Assembly: GCF_014268445.2 (NCBI RefSeq)
Contig: NZ_CP077089.1
Coordinates: 5,501,501-5,565,500, forward strand
Reading direction: 5' to 3'
Origin: Pseudomonas tensinigenes
GTDB taxonomy: Bacteria; Pseudomonadota; Gammaproteobacteria; Pseudomonadales; Pseudomonadaceae
Length of the DNA stretch: 64,000 nucleotides
Shown here: piece by piece, positions 56,228 through 64,000 of the stretch
Position numbering within the stretch: position 1 is the stretch's first letter
Layout: the number at the start of each line of letters is the position of its first letter
Program-made: the position numbers and the translations under genes
Notes under the pieces: model-generated
Told to the model about the DNA's origin: nothing
The model's input: the letters and a program-made list of their open reading frames with translations, nothing else
Databases searched by the model: none

Positions 56228-56417
56228 CCCTCACCCCAGCCCTCTCCCCCAAGGGGGCGAGGGGAAAGGGAGCAGATCTCCATGGCTTTCAAATCCTGAG
56301 TTCGACTTGAATTCGCAGTTCCAAATCCTGAGTGCGACTCGGTATTTCAGGTCGGCGTACCTCGGACAATCAACTCGGTCAGTCCCCTCTCCCTCCGGGA
56401 GAGGGCTAGGGTGAGGG
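56228..56417. repeat. MITE-like element, copy 3
   Basis: Same inverted ends and shared GAGTTCGAC and CAGGTCGGCGT blocks as the other two copies. It contains an internal partial duplication of the AAATCCTGAGT(T/G)CGACT block. It starts upstream of the APC permease gene and ends six bases from the end of the hydrolase gene. Confidence 0.8.
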
Positions 56418-56423
56418 CAGCGG

Positions 56424-57245
56424 TCAACGGCGTGGAATCAACAATTCACGAACACCATCGCCGCGCTCCACCACCTCCCCCGGCAACTTCAAACGCTGAT
56501 CATCCAGATAGCGGTAATCCCTGCGCGCAATCGCCAGTTGAGCGAAATCCAGCTCAACACTGAACTGCCCTTCTTCCCGTCCGGCCTCAAACAGCAACGT
56601 CCCCAACGGATCGACCAGCGCACTGCCACCGGCAAACATCAAACCGTCATCCCCCGCTTCAACGCGATTGACCATCAACGCAAACGCCTGATTCTCCTGC
56701 GCGCGGGCCATGATCGCGGTGCGGTGTGTCGGCGCGTACGGGTCCATGTTGCCGTTGGTCACGATGAGCAATTCCACACCCAGTTGCGCCAGGGCGCGGG
56801 CCGACTCCGGGAATTCAATGTCGTAGCAGATCAATAAACCAACGCGCACACCGTTCCACTCGCAGGTGGCGTAGCGGTCGCCCGCCTCGAACACGCCGCG
56901 ATCCGACGCCCACAAATGCGTCTTGCGGTATTTCAGGGCAATACCTTCAGGGGTGATCAGCAACGTAGTGTTGTAGAAGCGACCGTTGTCGTTCTCGGCC
57001 ATGCCGATCACCACGGCGATATTGCGTTCGCGCGCGGCAGCCAGCACGGCGCTGACGGTCGGACCATCCAGCGGTTCGGCGGTGTGCGCGACGGTCTCGG
57101 CCGTCGGGAAGCCCATCAAATGGGTTTCCGGGAACACGATCAGCTGCGTGTCCGGCGCACACGCGGCAATCGCTGCAAGTGCGCGTTCGAGGTTATATGC
57201 CGTGGCATTGTCACGGCCCGCCAGTTGGGCGAGTTCGACTTTCAT
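56424..57245 (-). CDS. Carbon-nitrogen hydrolase (nitrilase/amidase superfamily)
   Basis: A 273-residue cytoplasmic amidase. The Glu-Lys-Cys triad is complete: E40 in VFPETHL, K108 in YRKTHLW and C140 in LLICYDIEFPE. The general layout is like 5-aminovaleramidase (DavA) and omega-amidases. The ATG at 57245 fits the family N-terminus; an open extension to 57536 has no family features and overlaps the divergent LuxR gene. With an APC permease downstream and LuxR upstream it may degrade an imported amide or amine. Substrate unknown. Confidence 0.88.
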   Translation of the reverse strand: MKVELAQLAGRDNATAYNLERALAAIAACAPDTQLIVFPETHLMGFPTAETVAHTAEPLDGPTVSAVLAAARERNIAVVIGMAENDNGRFYNTTLLITPEGIALKYRKTHLWASDRGVFEAGDRYATCEWNGVRVGLLICYDIEFPESARALAQLGVELLIVTNGNMDPYAPTHRTAIMARAQENQAFALMVNRVEAGDDGLMFAGGSALVDPLGTLLFEAGREEGQFSVELDFAQLAIARRDYRYLDDQRLKLPGEVVERGDGVRELLIPRR

Positions 57246-57371
57246 GAGGGTTCCCTTGTTATGAGCGTCGGGCGCTGAAAGATTGCCCGGTGGCTGTCTG
57301 TGGGCCAGTATGCGCAGCAAGCGAGCGGCCAGGGAATCACGCGGCCGGGGTAACCCGATAGGGGTAGATCG

Positions 57372-58172
57372 ATGACACTTTCGTTTGACGACATCACCTG
57401 GCACCGCGCCGTCGGGCAATTGATCGACGCGCTCGACAAGCCGAATTTCTGGGCACAACTGGTGCGTCTGCTTGACCAGTACGTGCCGTTCGATAGCTGG
57501 GTGGTGCTGCTGTTCAGCGCCGATCAACACCCGCAAGTCTTCGCCGAATGCCCGGGCGCAGACGGCAACCCTGACCCGTTGTTTCAGGATTACTTACGCG
57601 GCCTGTACCTGCTCGATCCGTTCTACATCGCCTGCCGCGAGCAAACGCGCACCGGTCTGTATCGCCTCTCGGAGGTGGCGCCGGAGCATTTCGAACTGAC
57701 CGAGTATTACCAGCGATACTTTCGTCTGAATGTCGTGGCCGACGAAATCCAGTTCAATTGTCAGCTCGAAGGCGATCGCACGCTGTGTCTGTCACTGGGC
57801 AGTGAAAAACGTTTCACTGGCGAACATATCGCCTTGCTGTCATTGATCCAGCCCTGGGTGCTGGGCCTGCTGCGCCAACGACTACCCTATGAGATCAACG
57901 AAACCGTGGCCCTCGTCGCCGCCCCTGTCCGGGCAGACTGGCGGGTGCAACTGGAAGCGTCGGTGCAACAACTCAAAGGTGCGCAACTGACCGCCCGCGA
58001 GCTGGATGTCGGGCGCTTGATGCTCAGCGGTTGCTCCAGTAAAGAAATCGCCCGTAAGCTGGAAATCTCCGTAGAAACCGTGAAAGTCCATAAGAAACAC
58101 ATGTACAGCAAGCTGGGAATCAAATCCCAGTCCGAGCTGTTTTCGATTTTTCTTCAGGCACAAAACGCCTGA
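57372..58172 (+). CDS. LuxR-family transcriptional regulator
   Basis: A 266-residue regulator with a C-terminal LuxR/GerE helix-turn-helix (about 200-260: LTARELDVGRLMLSGCSSKE, EISVETVKVHKKHMYSKLG). The N-terminal 170 residues are a possible ligand domain but do not match the acyl-homoserine-lactone domain motifs I know. It is divergent from the hydrolase gene across 126 bases and is probably the regulator of the hydrolase and permease genes. No receiver aspartate pocket, so it is not a two-component regulator. Confidence 0.9.
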   Translation: MTLSFDDITWHRAVGQLIDALDKPNFWAQLVRLLDQYVPFDSWVVLLFSADQHPQVFAECPGADGNPDPLFQDYLRGLYLLDPFYIACREQTRTGLYRLSEVAPEHFELTEYYQRYFRLNVVADEIQFNCQLEGDRTLCLSLGSEKRFTGEHIALLSLIQPWVLGLLRQRLPYEINETVALVAAPVRADWRVQLEASVQQLKGAQLTARELDVGRLMLSGCSSKEIARKLEISVETVKVHKKHMYSKLGIKSQSELFSIFLQAQNA

Positions 58173-58192
58173 TCGTTTGGTGAAGTGGCTTG

Positions 58193-58285
58193 TTGTGGGA
58201 GCGAGCCTGCTCGCGATGGCGTCGGGTCAGTCAAATCATTTGTAGCTGATATACCGCTATCGCGAGCAGGCTCACTCCTACAAGG
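58193..58285. repeat. REP-type inverted pair, copy 6
   Basis: Head-in REP arms about 45 bases apart; the right arm has two changes (CTCACTCCTACAA). Between the LuxR and glutamate-synthase-like genes. Confidence 0.88.
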
Positions 58286-58343
58286 GAATGTGTTTATCCC
58301 TGAATCTTCGCTGATTATTCCGAGTCCGAACCAAGGAAACCGT

Positions 58344-59963
58344 ATGAGCCTGTCACTCCTGAGCCGCTACGCCTTCTTTGCCGTCTGCGTGATTTTCACC
58401 CTCGCCAGCCTGCCTTTCCTCGAACATGACTGGCTGTGGCCGATCACCGCCGTCACCGGCGTATTGAGTCTGATCGGTCTGTTCGACCTGCTGCAAAGCC
58501 CGCACGCGGTGCGTCGCAACTACCCGATCCTCGGCAACATCCGTTACCTGGTCGAAGGCATCCGCCCGGAAATCCGCCAGTACCTGCTGGAATCCGACAG
58601 CGACGCCCTGCCCTTCTCCCGCGCGCAACGTTCGCTGGTCTATTCGCGAGCGAAAAACGAAACCGCCGACAAACCCTTCGGCACACTGATCGATGTCTAC
58701 CAATCCGGTTTCGAATTCATCGGCCACTCGATGCGCCCGGCGCCACTGAGCGACCCGAGCAGTTTCCGCGTCACCGTCGGCGGCCCGCAGTGCAGCCAGC
58801 CGTACTCGGCGTCGGTGTTCAACATCTCGGCGATGAGCTTCGGCTCGCTCAGCGCCAACGCCATTCGCGCACTCAACCAAGGCGCGAAACTCGGCAACTT
58901 CGCCCACGACACCGGTGAAGGCAGCATCAGCCCGTATCACCGCGAACATGGCGGCGACCTGACCTGGGAGCTGGGCAGTGGCTACTTCGGTTGCCGCACC
59001 AGCGATGGCCGTTTCGACCCGGAACGCTTCGCTGTCCAGGCACAGAACCCGCAAGTGCGGATGATCGAAATCAAGATGAGCCAGGGTGCCAAACCCGGCC
59101 ACGGCGGCATCTTGCCCAAACACAAAGTCACCCAGGAAATCGCCGAAACACGCGGCATTCTGATGGGCGAAGACTGCGTGTCGCCGTCGCGCCACAGCGC
59201 GTTTTCCACGCCGCTGGAAATGATGCATTTCATTCAGCAATTGCGTGAACTGTCCGGCGGCAAACCGGTGGGTTTCAAGTTCTGCCTCGGCCACCCGTGG
59301 GAGTTCATGGGCATTGCCAAAGCCATGCTGGAAACCGGCATTCTTCCGGACTTCATTGTCGTCGATGGCAAGGAAGGCGGCACCGGCGCGGCACCGGTCG
59401 AGTTCACCGACCACATCGGCGTGCCGATGCGCGAAGGCCTGTTGTTCGTGCACAACACGTTGGTTGGCCTGAACCTGCGCGACAAGATCAAACTCGGTGC
59501 CAGCGGCAAGATTGTCAGCGCCTTCGACATCGCCAGCGTGCTGGCCATCGGCGCCGACTGGGCCAACTCCGCGCGCGGCTTCATGTTCGCCATCGGCTGC
59601 ATCCAGTCGCAGAGTTGCCACACCAACAAATGCCCGACCGGCGTGGCCACGCAGGACGCTTTGCGCCAACGTGCGCTGGTGGTGCCGGACAAGGCGCAGC
59701 GCGTGTTCAACTTCCACCGCAATACCTTGAAGGCGCTGGCGGAAATGCTCGCGGCGGCCGGGCTGGAACATCCATCGCAACTGTCGGCCAAGCATCTGGT
59801 GCGGCGCATGTCGGCGACCGAGATCAAACTGTTCTCGCAGTTGCACGTGTTCCTGAAACCGGGGGAATTGCTCACCGGGGAAGTGAACGGCGAGTTCTAT
59901 TCGCGGATGTGGCAGATGGCGCGGGCGGACAGTTTCGAGCCGCAAGAAGTCGCGGCCGCGTAA
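58344..59963 (+). CDS. Membrane-anchored FMN-binding glutamate synthase-family protein
   Basis: A 539-residue protein. Two hydrophobic segments at the N-terminus (about 5-22 and 30-47) anchor a glutamate-synthase central/FMN barrel domain. Visible landmarks are SAMSFGSLSANAIRALN, GEGSISPYH, KMSQGAKPGHGG, VDGKEGGTGAAP and a three-cysteine [3Fe-4S] site, C419-x5-C425-x4-C430 before PTGVATQ. It lacks the N-terminal glutaminase of GltB, so true glutamate synthase activity is unlikely; the reaction is unknown. AAGGAAAC precedes the ATG at 58344; the upstream frame runs into the REP pair and was not used. Confidence 0.9.
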   Translation: MSLSLLSRYAFFAVCVIFTLASLPFLEHDWLWPITAVTGVLSLIGLFDLLQSPHAVRRNYPILGNIRYLVEGIRPEIRQYLLESDSDALPFSRAQRSLVYSRAKNETADKPFGTLIDVYQSGFEFIGHSMRPAPLSDPSSFRVTVGGPQCSQPYSASVFNISAMSFGSLSANAIRALNQGAKLGNFAHDTGEGSISPYHREHGGDLTWELGSGYFGCRTSDGRFDPERFAVQAQNPQVRMIEIKMSQGAKPGHGGILPKHKVTQEIAETRGILMGEDCVSPSRHSAFSTPLEMMHFIQQLRELSGGKPVGFKFCLGHPWEFMGIAKAMLETGILPDFIVVDGKEGGTGAAPVEFTDHIGVPMREGLLFVHNTLVGLNLRDKIKLGASGKIVSAFDIASVLAIGADWANSARGFMFAIGCIQSQSCHTNKCPTGVATQDALRQRALVVPDKAQRVFNFHRNTLKALAEMLAAAGLEHPSQLSAKHLVRRMSATEIKLFSQLHVFLKPGELLTGEVNGEFYSRMWQMARADSFEPQEVAAA

Positions 59964-60002
59964 AGACCAGTGCGCCGGTCTGCACAACGGACTGGCGCGT
60001 TA

Positions 60003-60362
60003 CTACCGATGCTCGCGCAACAACACAAAGCGGAAAAACAGGTAGCCCGCCAATAGATTGAGCAGCGTGAAAGACGCCACGGTGACCAATCCATGCCAGT
60101 GCTGCGCATCGGCAATCGAACCGATGGCAAAACTCACCCCGCCCATCCCGCCGATAAACAATAGATAACCAAGCACCGACGTATTGCGCTCGAAGGTATA
60201 CAGCACATTCACGTAAAACGAGAACGCAGCGGCCACGCAAAACGCGGCGAAATTACTCGCGGCTTGAGTCAGCCCCGCGGCGGTGCACAGGACAAAAAAT
60301 ATTTGCCAGTGAATCAGTCCATCGGCGAGGCCGATCACAGTCAATGCAGAGAATCCTTTCAT
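60003..60362 (-). CDS. GtrA-like small membrane protein
   Basis: A 119-residue protein with four membrane spans and the GtrA-type pattern: IHWQIFFVLCTAAGLTQAASNFAAFCVA, here cited in part as SNFAAFCVAAAFSFYVNVLYTF, split to its core FAAFCVAAAFSFYVN, and a C-terminal LLAGYLFFRFVLL. GtrA proteins are linked to export of lipid-bound sugars, but no glycosyltransferase lies near. AAGGA precedes the ATG at 60362. Confidence 0.8.
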   Translation of the reverse strand: MKGFSALTVIGLADGLIHWQIFFVLCTAAGLTQAASNFAAFCVAAAFSFYVNVLYTFERNTSVLGYLLFIGGMGGVSFAIGSIADAQHWHGLVTVASFTLLNLLAGYLFFRFVLLREHR

Positions 60363-60522
60363 CTCGGTTCCTTGCCAAAGCCGTTTTTGGCGAACAGCCA
60401 ACCTAGGTCATCACGCGCTGGCGGTCTACTGTCAGAAATTACAGGTCAAGGGTCGATTACGACGAATGGTCAGCACTTCACCCCATGGCGGTTATGTATC
60501 GCCGGGCTACGACAGTGCCAAC

Positions 60523-60558
60523 AAAAAAGCCCCGATCTCGCGACCGGGGCTTTGCTTT
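60523..60558. terminator. Terminator at the end of the amino acid permease gene
   Basis: Nine-base stem (60526-60534 with 60545-60553) with A-run and T-run at the two sides. Serves the minus-strand permease gene and could also work on the plus strand. Confidence 0.88.
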
Positions 60559-60573
60559 TTCAGCTTATGTAAC

Positions 60574-61995
60574 TTACGAAGCCGAACGCGCCGCCACTTG
60601 CGATACGTTGCGCGGTTGCAACTTGAACACATAGAACAACACGGTCAGCAGCACCAGGAACGCCGGGCCCACATACAGCGCCACGCGCGTGTCGGGGAAG
60701 TACGCCATCAGGCCGACCACCAGCACCAGGAATGCCAGCGCAAAGTACGAGCTGACCGGGTACAGCCACATCTTGTATTTCAGTGCCGCACGTTCGCTGG
60801 CGCTCAGGCCTTTGCGGAATTTCAGCTGGGCCAGCAGGATCATCACCCAGGTCCAGATCGCACCGAAGGTGGCAATCGAGGTCACCCAGACGAAGACTTT
60901 CTCCGGCACCAGATAGTTGAGCATGACGCCCAACAGCAACACCCCGATCGACAGCAACAGCGCACGACGTGGCACACCGTTATTCGACGTCTTGGCAAAA
61001 CCAGCCGGGGCCTGGCCGTTCTGCGCCAGGCTGTAAAGCATGCGCCCGGTGCTGAAGATGCCGCCGTTGCACGACGACAGCGCCGCGGTGATCACCACGA
61101 AGTTGATGATGCCGGCGGCGGTCTTGATGCCCAGACGTTCGAAGGTCATCACGAACGGGCTGCCCTGGGTGCCGATCTCGTTCCACGGGTAGATCGACAG
61201 AATCACGAACAGTGCGCCGACGTAGAACAGCAGAATCCGCCAGAACACCGAGCCGATCGCATCGGGAATGGTCTTCTGCGGGTTCTTCGCTTCACCGGCG
61301 GTCAGGCCGATCATCTCGACGCCGAGGTAGGCGAACATGACCATTTGCAGCGACATCAGCACACCGGTCACACCGTTGGGCATGAAGCCGCCGTGGGCCC
61401 ACAGGTTGGAAATTCCCAGCGCCACACCATCATTACCGAAGCCGAAGGCGATGATGCCGATGCCGCCGATGACCATGGCGATAATCGTGACGATCTTGAT
61501 CAGCGCGAACCAGAACTCGAATTCGCCGAAGGCCTTCACCGCGATCAGGTTGATCGAGCCCATGCTGATCAGCGCCGCGAGGGCCCAGATCCAGCGCGGC
61601 ACATCGGGAAACCAGATGCCCATGTACACGGCCACCGCGGTGATTTCCGCGACGCAGGTCACCAGCCACAGGAACCAGTAGTTCCAGCCCGTGAGAAAGC
61701 CCGCCAATGGGCCGAGGTAGTCTTGCGCGTAACGGCTGAACGAGCCGGCGACCGGATTGTGCACGGCCATCTCGCCAAGCGCACGCATGATCACCAGGAT
61801 CGCCAGACCACCGAGAATGTAAGACAGCATGATTGCCGGGCCGGCCATTTCAATGGCCTTGGCCGAACCTAGAAACAGACCGACGCCGATACAGGCACCG
61901 AGCGCCATCAGGCGAATATGCCGTTCGCCGAGTTCGCGTTTGAGCGGACCGCCCTGAGCGGTGTCGCCGTGAGGCAGTTGATTGCCGACTGGCAT
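60574..61995 (-). CDS. Amino acid permease (ProY/HutT/AroP-like)
   Basis: A 473-residue AAT-family permease with 12 spans. Family motifs are ERHIRLMALGACIGVGLFLGSA (opening helix), GEMAVHNPVAGSFSRYA and a central FAYLGVEMIGLTAGEAKNP. It imports an amino acid by proton symport. The N-terminus MPVGNQLPHGDTAQGG is typical of the pseudomonad proteins labelled ProY or HutT; proline, histidine or an aromatic amino acid are candidates. The ATG at 61995 is preceded by GAGG. A 12-base palindrome 106 bases upstream may be an operator. Confidence 0.9.
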   Translation of the reverse strand: MPVGNQLPHGDTAQGGPLKRELGERHIRLMALGACIGVGLFLGSAKAIEMAGPAIMLSYILGGLAILVIMRALGEMAVHNPVAGSFSRYAQDYLGPLAGFLTGWNYWFLWLVTCVAEITAVAVYMGIWFPDVPRWIWALAALISMGSINLIAVKAFGEFEFWFALIKIVTIIAMVIGGIGIIAFGFGNDGVALGISNLWAHGGFMPNGVTGVLMSLQMVMFAYLGVEMIGLTAGEAKNPQKTIPDAIGSVFWRILLFYVGALFVILSIYPWNEIGTQGSPFVMTFERLGIKTAAGIINFVVITAALSSCNGGIFSTGRMLYSLAQNGQAPAGFAKTSNNGVPRRALLLSIGVLLLGVMLNYLVPEKVFVWVTSIATFGAIWTWVMILLAQLKFRKGLSASERAALKYKMWLYPVSSYFALAFLVLVVGLMAYFPDTRVALYVGPAFLVLLTVLFYVFKLQPRNVSQVAARSAS

Positions 61996-62100
61996 AGGGG
62001 TGCAACCTCGTCTTGTTATTGGATATGACCACCGAGTGTCGAAGCGTCGGCCGGTAGGCCTTGGCTGCTGTGAAACCGCGTCAGCTTCGTGGGCAAACGC

Positions 62101-62112
62101 GTCTTGCAAGAC
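62101..62112. promoter_or_regulatory. Perfect 12-base palindrome, possible operator of the permease
   Basis: GTCTTGCAAGAC is a perfect dyad, and a partial copy of one arm (CTTGCAGG on the minus strand) lies next to it. It lies in the expected promoter region of the minus-strand permease gene. Symmetry and position are the only support. Confidence 0.35.
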
Positions 62113-62247
62113 AACCTGCAAGATCAGCGGGACGTGCAGTATAAAAACCTTGTTGCAGGTCTTTTCACTCTATAAACCACAAGATTCAGCGGGAGTTGCC
62201 ACAAATGCACAAGCTGGCCGGGAAGATCAACTGGTAGCTGTAGGAAA

Positions 62248-62273
62248 ACTCGCCACTAAAAACGGCGGCGAGT
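62248..62273 (-). terminator. Weak terminator-like hairpin after the toxin-like gene
   Basis: A 7-base stem (62248-62254 with 62267-62273) followed on the minus strand by TTTT. It is 60 bases past the stop of the minus-strand gene. Confidence 0.4.
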
Positions 62274-62334
62274 ATTGCACAACCTTGGTGCGTCGTCTTT
62301 TCAACGCGCGTTTTTTATCCTCAGGAATCTGGGA

Positions 62335-64000
62335 TCAAGCTGCGTTACTTTGCCGTGTCGGGTTGACCACGGTTTTCACGACCTTGGAACCGGTTCTGAT
62401 GACCTTGTCCTGAAAAAAAGCCTTGGCCACTCGGGTTGGCTTGTCAAAAAAACCGGGATCTTTAACGGAATATTGGGCGATGGTCGGGGCACCATACTGG
62501 GCTTGGTAGTGAAGCACCCATTCACCCGTAGTCCGCTCATATTTCATGTAAGCAAAACCCGTCAGAATCATGTACGCGTTGCCGTTTTCATCATTACGCA
62601 AGCCGTAATCCGGAAACTCCATGGCGGCACTCAATCCCCAACCATGTTCGTCGCTGGGCAGATCGTTGTATTGAGCAGCTTCTTTGCCTGCTTCCACGTG
62701 TCTTACGCGCAGGACGTTTTCCCCCATCTGATCGACGATAAAAGAGCAGCCGCTGAACCCAGGTGTAAACACATGATCGGGCTCACCCCATCGAGGGTGA
62801 ACGGGAATGTCGACATATCCTCCCTGAGGCGCCCAATACCCCGATAACGCATTGGTCTGGTGTGGCAGTTCGTCAGGAGTGCTCCACACGCTGATAGCGT
62901 TGAATTCGCCTTCAACCACGCCGGAAGTTGTCATCCTTTGCATGGAAAAAATCATCTGCCCTCCTCCTTCGGCATGGGTCATTTGCGGATCTATCTTGCG
63001 GATATCCGACCAGAACTGGGACTTGAAAAGATCAGTGCTGATAGAAAGATTATCGAATTGCGGGGCCGCCAGTGCCTGATGAATATTCGTCGGCCTGCTG
63101 GTGAAAGGGACAAATTCAAACTGCCCCCAGTCGTAGGAAAGATGGCGAACATCGTTGAGCGTGACCACTTCGATCCGAGGCTCCCACAGACCGTTGGGCA
63201 AACGCTCGCGCTGGAACGGCGGGCGCACCCAGACCGGCCTGCCAGAGGTACCTGGCTGCGGTTCGCCAGCGATGTCCGTCTCATGCGGATCACCGGTGAT
63301 ATTGCCGCCGAACAGCGACTGCGGTTGCCATTGATCCGGCGCCACTTGCCGATACCGGCGAGCCGCAAGTTCGTTGAAAGCGGAATCGACAAGGACGACG
63401 TCGACAACCTCCGCGTTAAGGGTGAAATCATTCTTGACGCGGTACACCGCCACCTTGCCCCGCTCATCGATATTGCGAATATAGCGGCGCTGTCCGTCAG
63501 CACTTTGCAAGATGCCTTTACCTGCCGGGCTGAGGCGGGACACTTCGGACGGCCTGACGGCATAGCGGCGAAACTGCCTGTTACTGAACCCGGCAGGTGT
63601 CGGTTCGACTTTTGTCGAAGGAGGTGGCAACGCATGTTGCCATTCGCCAGCCCCGTCTTGCTCAACCAGCGGCTGATAAGCCTGCGGTTTGTGCGGATGA
63701 AGAATTCTCGATTGCCCGGTGGCCGGTTCGATGACTGTCTCGAAGACGCCGTCCTCGACCTTCACATAGTGCTTGTTGCCGACCGCAAATTGATTCTGTG
63801 GATCAGGTTTCACGTCTGCCAACGAGACGTCGCTTCGATAAGGTGCCAGGTCAGGCTTCCACAAACGCTTCTGTCCAGCAGGCGTTTCAATCGGCGTGAA
63901 CTCCGAATGAACGCCGGCCAACAACGGAAGAGACGCCACACCAATACCGATATTTTCCAGCACGTCGGTGATGTGTTGCCAACCGGCTTCCTTATCGCCC
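62335..64000 (-). CDS. C-terminal part of a large toxin-like protein with SGC...H deamidase-like signature
   Basis: The last 555 or so residues of a protein whose N-terminus lies beyond base 64000; the frame is open to the window edge, beginning GDKEAGWQHITDVLEN. The visible start resembles the region after the hydrophobic core of DUF6543/dermonecrotic-toxin proteins. Later come beta-rich segments (RRYIRNIDERGKVAVYRV) and a C-terminal domain with GFSGCSFIVDQ and, 16 residues after the cysteine, RVRHVEAG. SGC plus a histidine 12-16 residues on is the catalytic pattern of the CNF1 and BLF1 glutamine deamidases. Base composition looks more AT-rich than the neighbours. The catalytic reading is inference. 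Confidence 0.65.
   Translation of the reverse strand, partial: GDKEAGWQHITDVLENIGIGVASLPLLAGVHSEFTPIETPAGQKRLWKPDLAPYRSDVSLADVKPDPQNQFAVGNKHYVKVEDGVFETVIEPATGQSRILHPHKPQAYQPLVEQDGAGEWQHALPPPSTKVEPTPAGFSNRQFRRYAVRPSEVSRLSPAGKGILQSADGQRRYIRNIDERGKVAVYRVKNDFTLNAEVVDVVLVDSAFNELAARRYRQVAPDQWQPQSLFGGNITGDPHETDIAGEPQPGTSGRPVWVRPPFQRERLPNGLWEPRIEVVTLNDVRHLSYDWGQFEFVPFTSRPTNIHQALAAPQFDNLSISTDLFKSQFWSDIRKIDPQMTHAEGGGQMIFSMQRMTTSGVVEGEFNAISVWSTPDELPHQTNALSGYWAPQGGYVDIPVHPRWGEPDHVFTPGFSGCSFIVDQMGENVLRVRHVEAGKEAAQYNDLPSDEHGWGLSAAMEFPDYGLRNDENGNAYMILTGFAYMKYERTTGEWVLHYQAQYGAPTIAQYSVKDPGFFDKPTRVAKAFFQDKVIRTGSKVVKTVVNPTRQSNAA

Larger units (their letters stand above)
61996..62334. other. Intergenic region upstream of the amino acid permease
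   Basis: About 340 bases between the end of the toxin-like gene and the permease start, both on the minus strand. It holds the 12-base palindrome at 62101-62112 and a weak terminator-like hairpin at 62248-62273. No gene seen. Confidence 0.5.

Noticed and set aside
60466..61872. 468-codon plus-strand frame across the amino acid permease gene
   Set aside because: Composition is rich in His, Arg and Gln, as expected for the antisense of a membrane protein in high-GC DNA; the minus-strand permease is convincing.

Overview
The window is chromosomal DNA from a fluorescent-group Pseudomonas. This rests on gene content and order (peroxiredoxin–bfd–bfrB–grxD, argF with an overlapping ABC ATPase gene, glpFKRD, an aatJQMP/aauSR acidic amino acid locus, divergent metE/metR), on six copies of the Pseudomonas REP-type inverted repeat, and on high-GC codon use. 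I see no rRNA, tRNA, CRISPR array, insertion sequence or prophage. About 50 genes fill the window. The first (peroxiredoxin) and last (large toxin-like protein) run off the ends.

Layout. 1–4.8 kb: iron and redox housekeeping (peroxiredoxin, Bfd with a Fur-like site, bacterioferritin, monothiol glutaredoxin, a molybdopterin oxidoreductase). 5.2–8.7 kb: argF, an orphan iron-type ABC ATPase, a PhzF-like protein and YbaK. 9–14.3 kb: glycerol regulon glpF-glpK-glpR-glpD with GlpR-like sites. 14.6–24.5 kb: a LysR regulator divergent from an accessory cluster with an MFS transporter, an NTF2-like protein, a ferredoxin reductase, Rieske oxygenase alpha and beta subunits, a tryptophan 2-monooxygenase (IaaM) homologue, an indoleacetamide hydrolase (IaaH) homologue and the tryptophan permease Mtr. 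It reads as tryptophan uptake, conversion through indole-3-acetamide to indole-3-acetate, then ring oxygenation and possibly export. 24.5–31.8 kb: glutamate/aspartate ABC transporter behind a sigma-54 promoter and two TTCGG-N4-CCGAA AauR sites, then aauS-aauR with glpM fused by a one-base overlap.

32–39.7 kb: DsbA-family oxidoreductase, a periplasmic alpha/beta hydrolase and a giant (about 1850 aa) dermonecrotic-toxin-like protein. 39.7–44.8 kb: metE/metR, GNAT, LysE-type exporter and Nudix genes. 44.8–54.8 kb: the most unusual region. A degenerate HD-GYP response regulator is divergent from a translationally coupled run of REC-PAS-GGDEF-EAL, REC-GGDEF-EAL, a di-haem cytochrome c peroxidase, a membrane sensor kinase and a REC-kinase hybrid. 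Three of these share an unusual receiver domain with an insertion of about 28 residues. In the two c-di-GMP proteins opposite catalytic domains look degenerate. This looks like a phosphorelay/c-di-GMP circuit built around a periplasmic peroxidase.

54.8–64 kb: APC permease, nitrilase-family amidase, LuxR regulator, membrane-anchored glutamate-synthase-like protein, GtrA-like protein, amino acid permease, and the C-terminal part of a second toxin-like protein with an SGC...H signature like CNF1/BLF1 deamidases. Three copies of a roughly 180–200 bp MITE-like element and two copies of a roughly 70 bp palindrome are interspersed with the REP pairs. All family assignments come from reading motifs and remembered family sequences. 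No database search was run.
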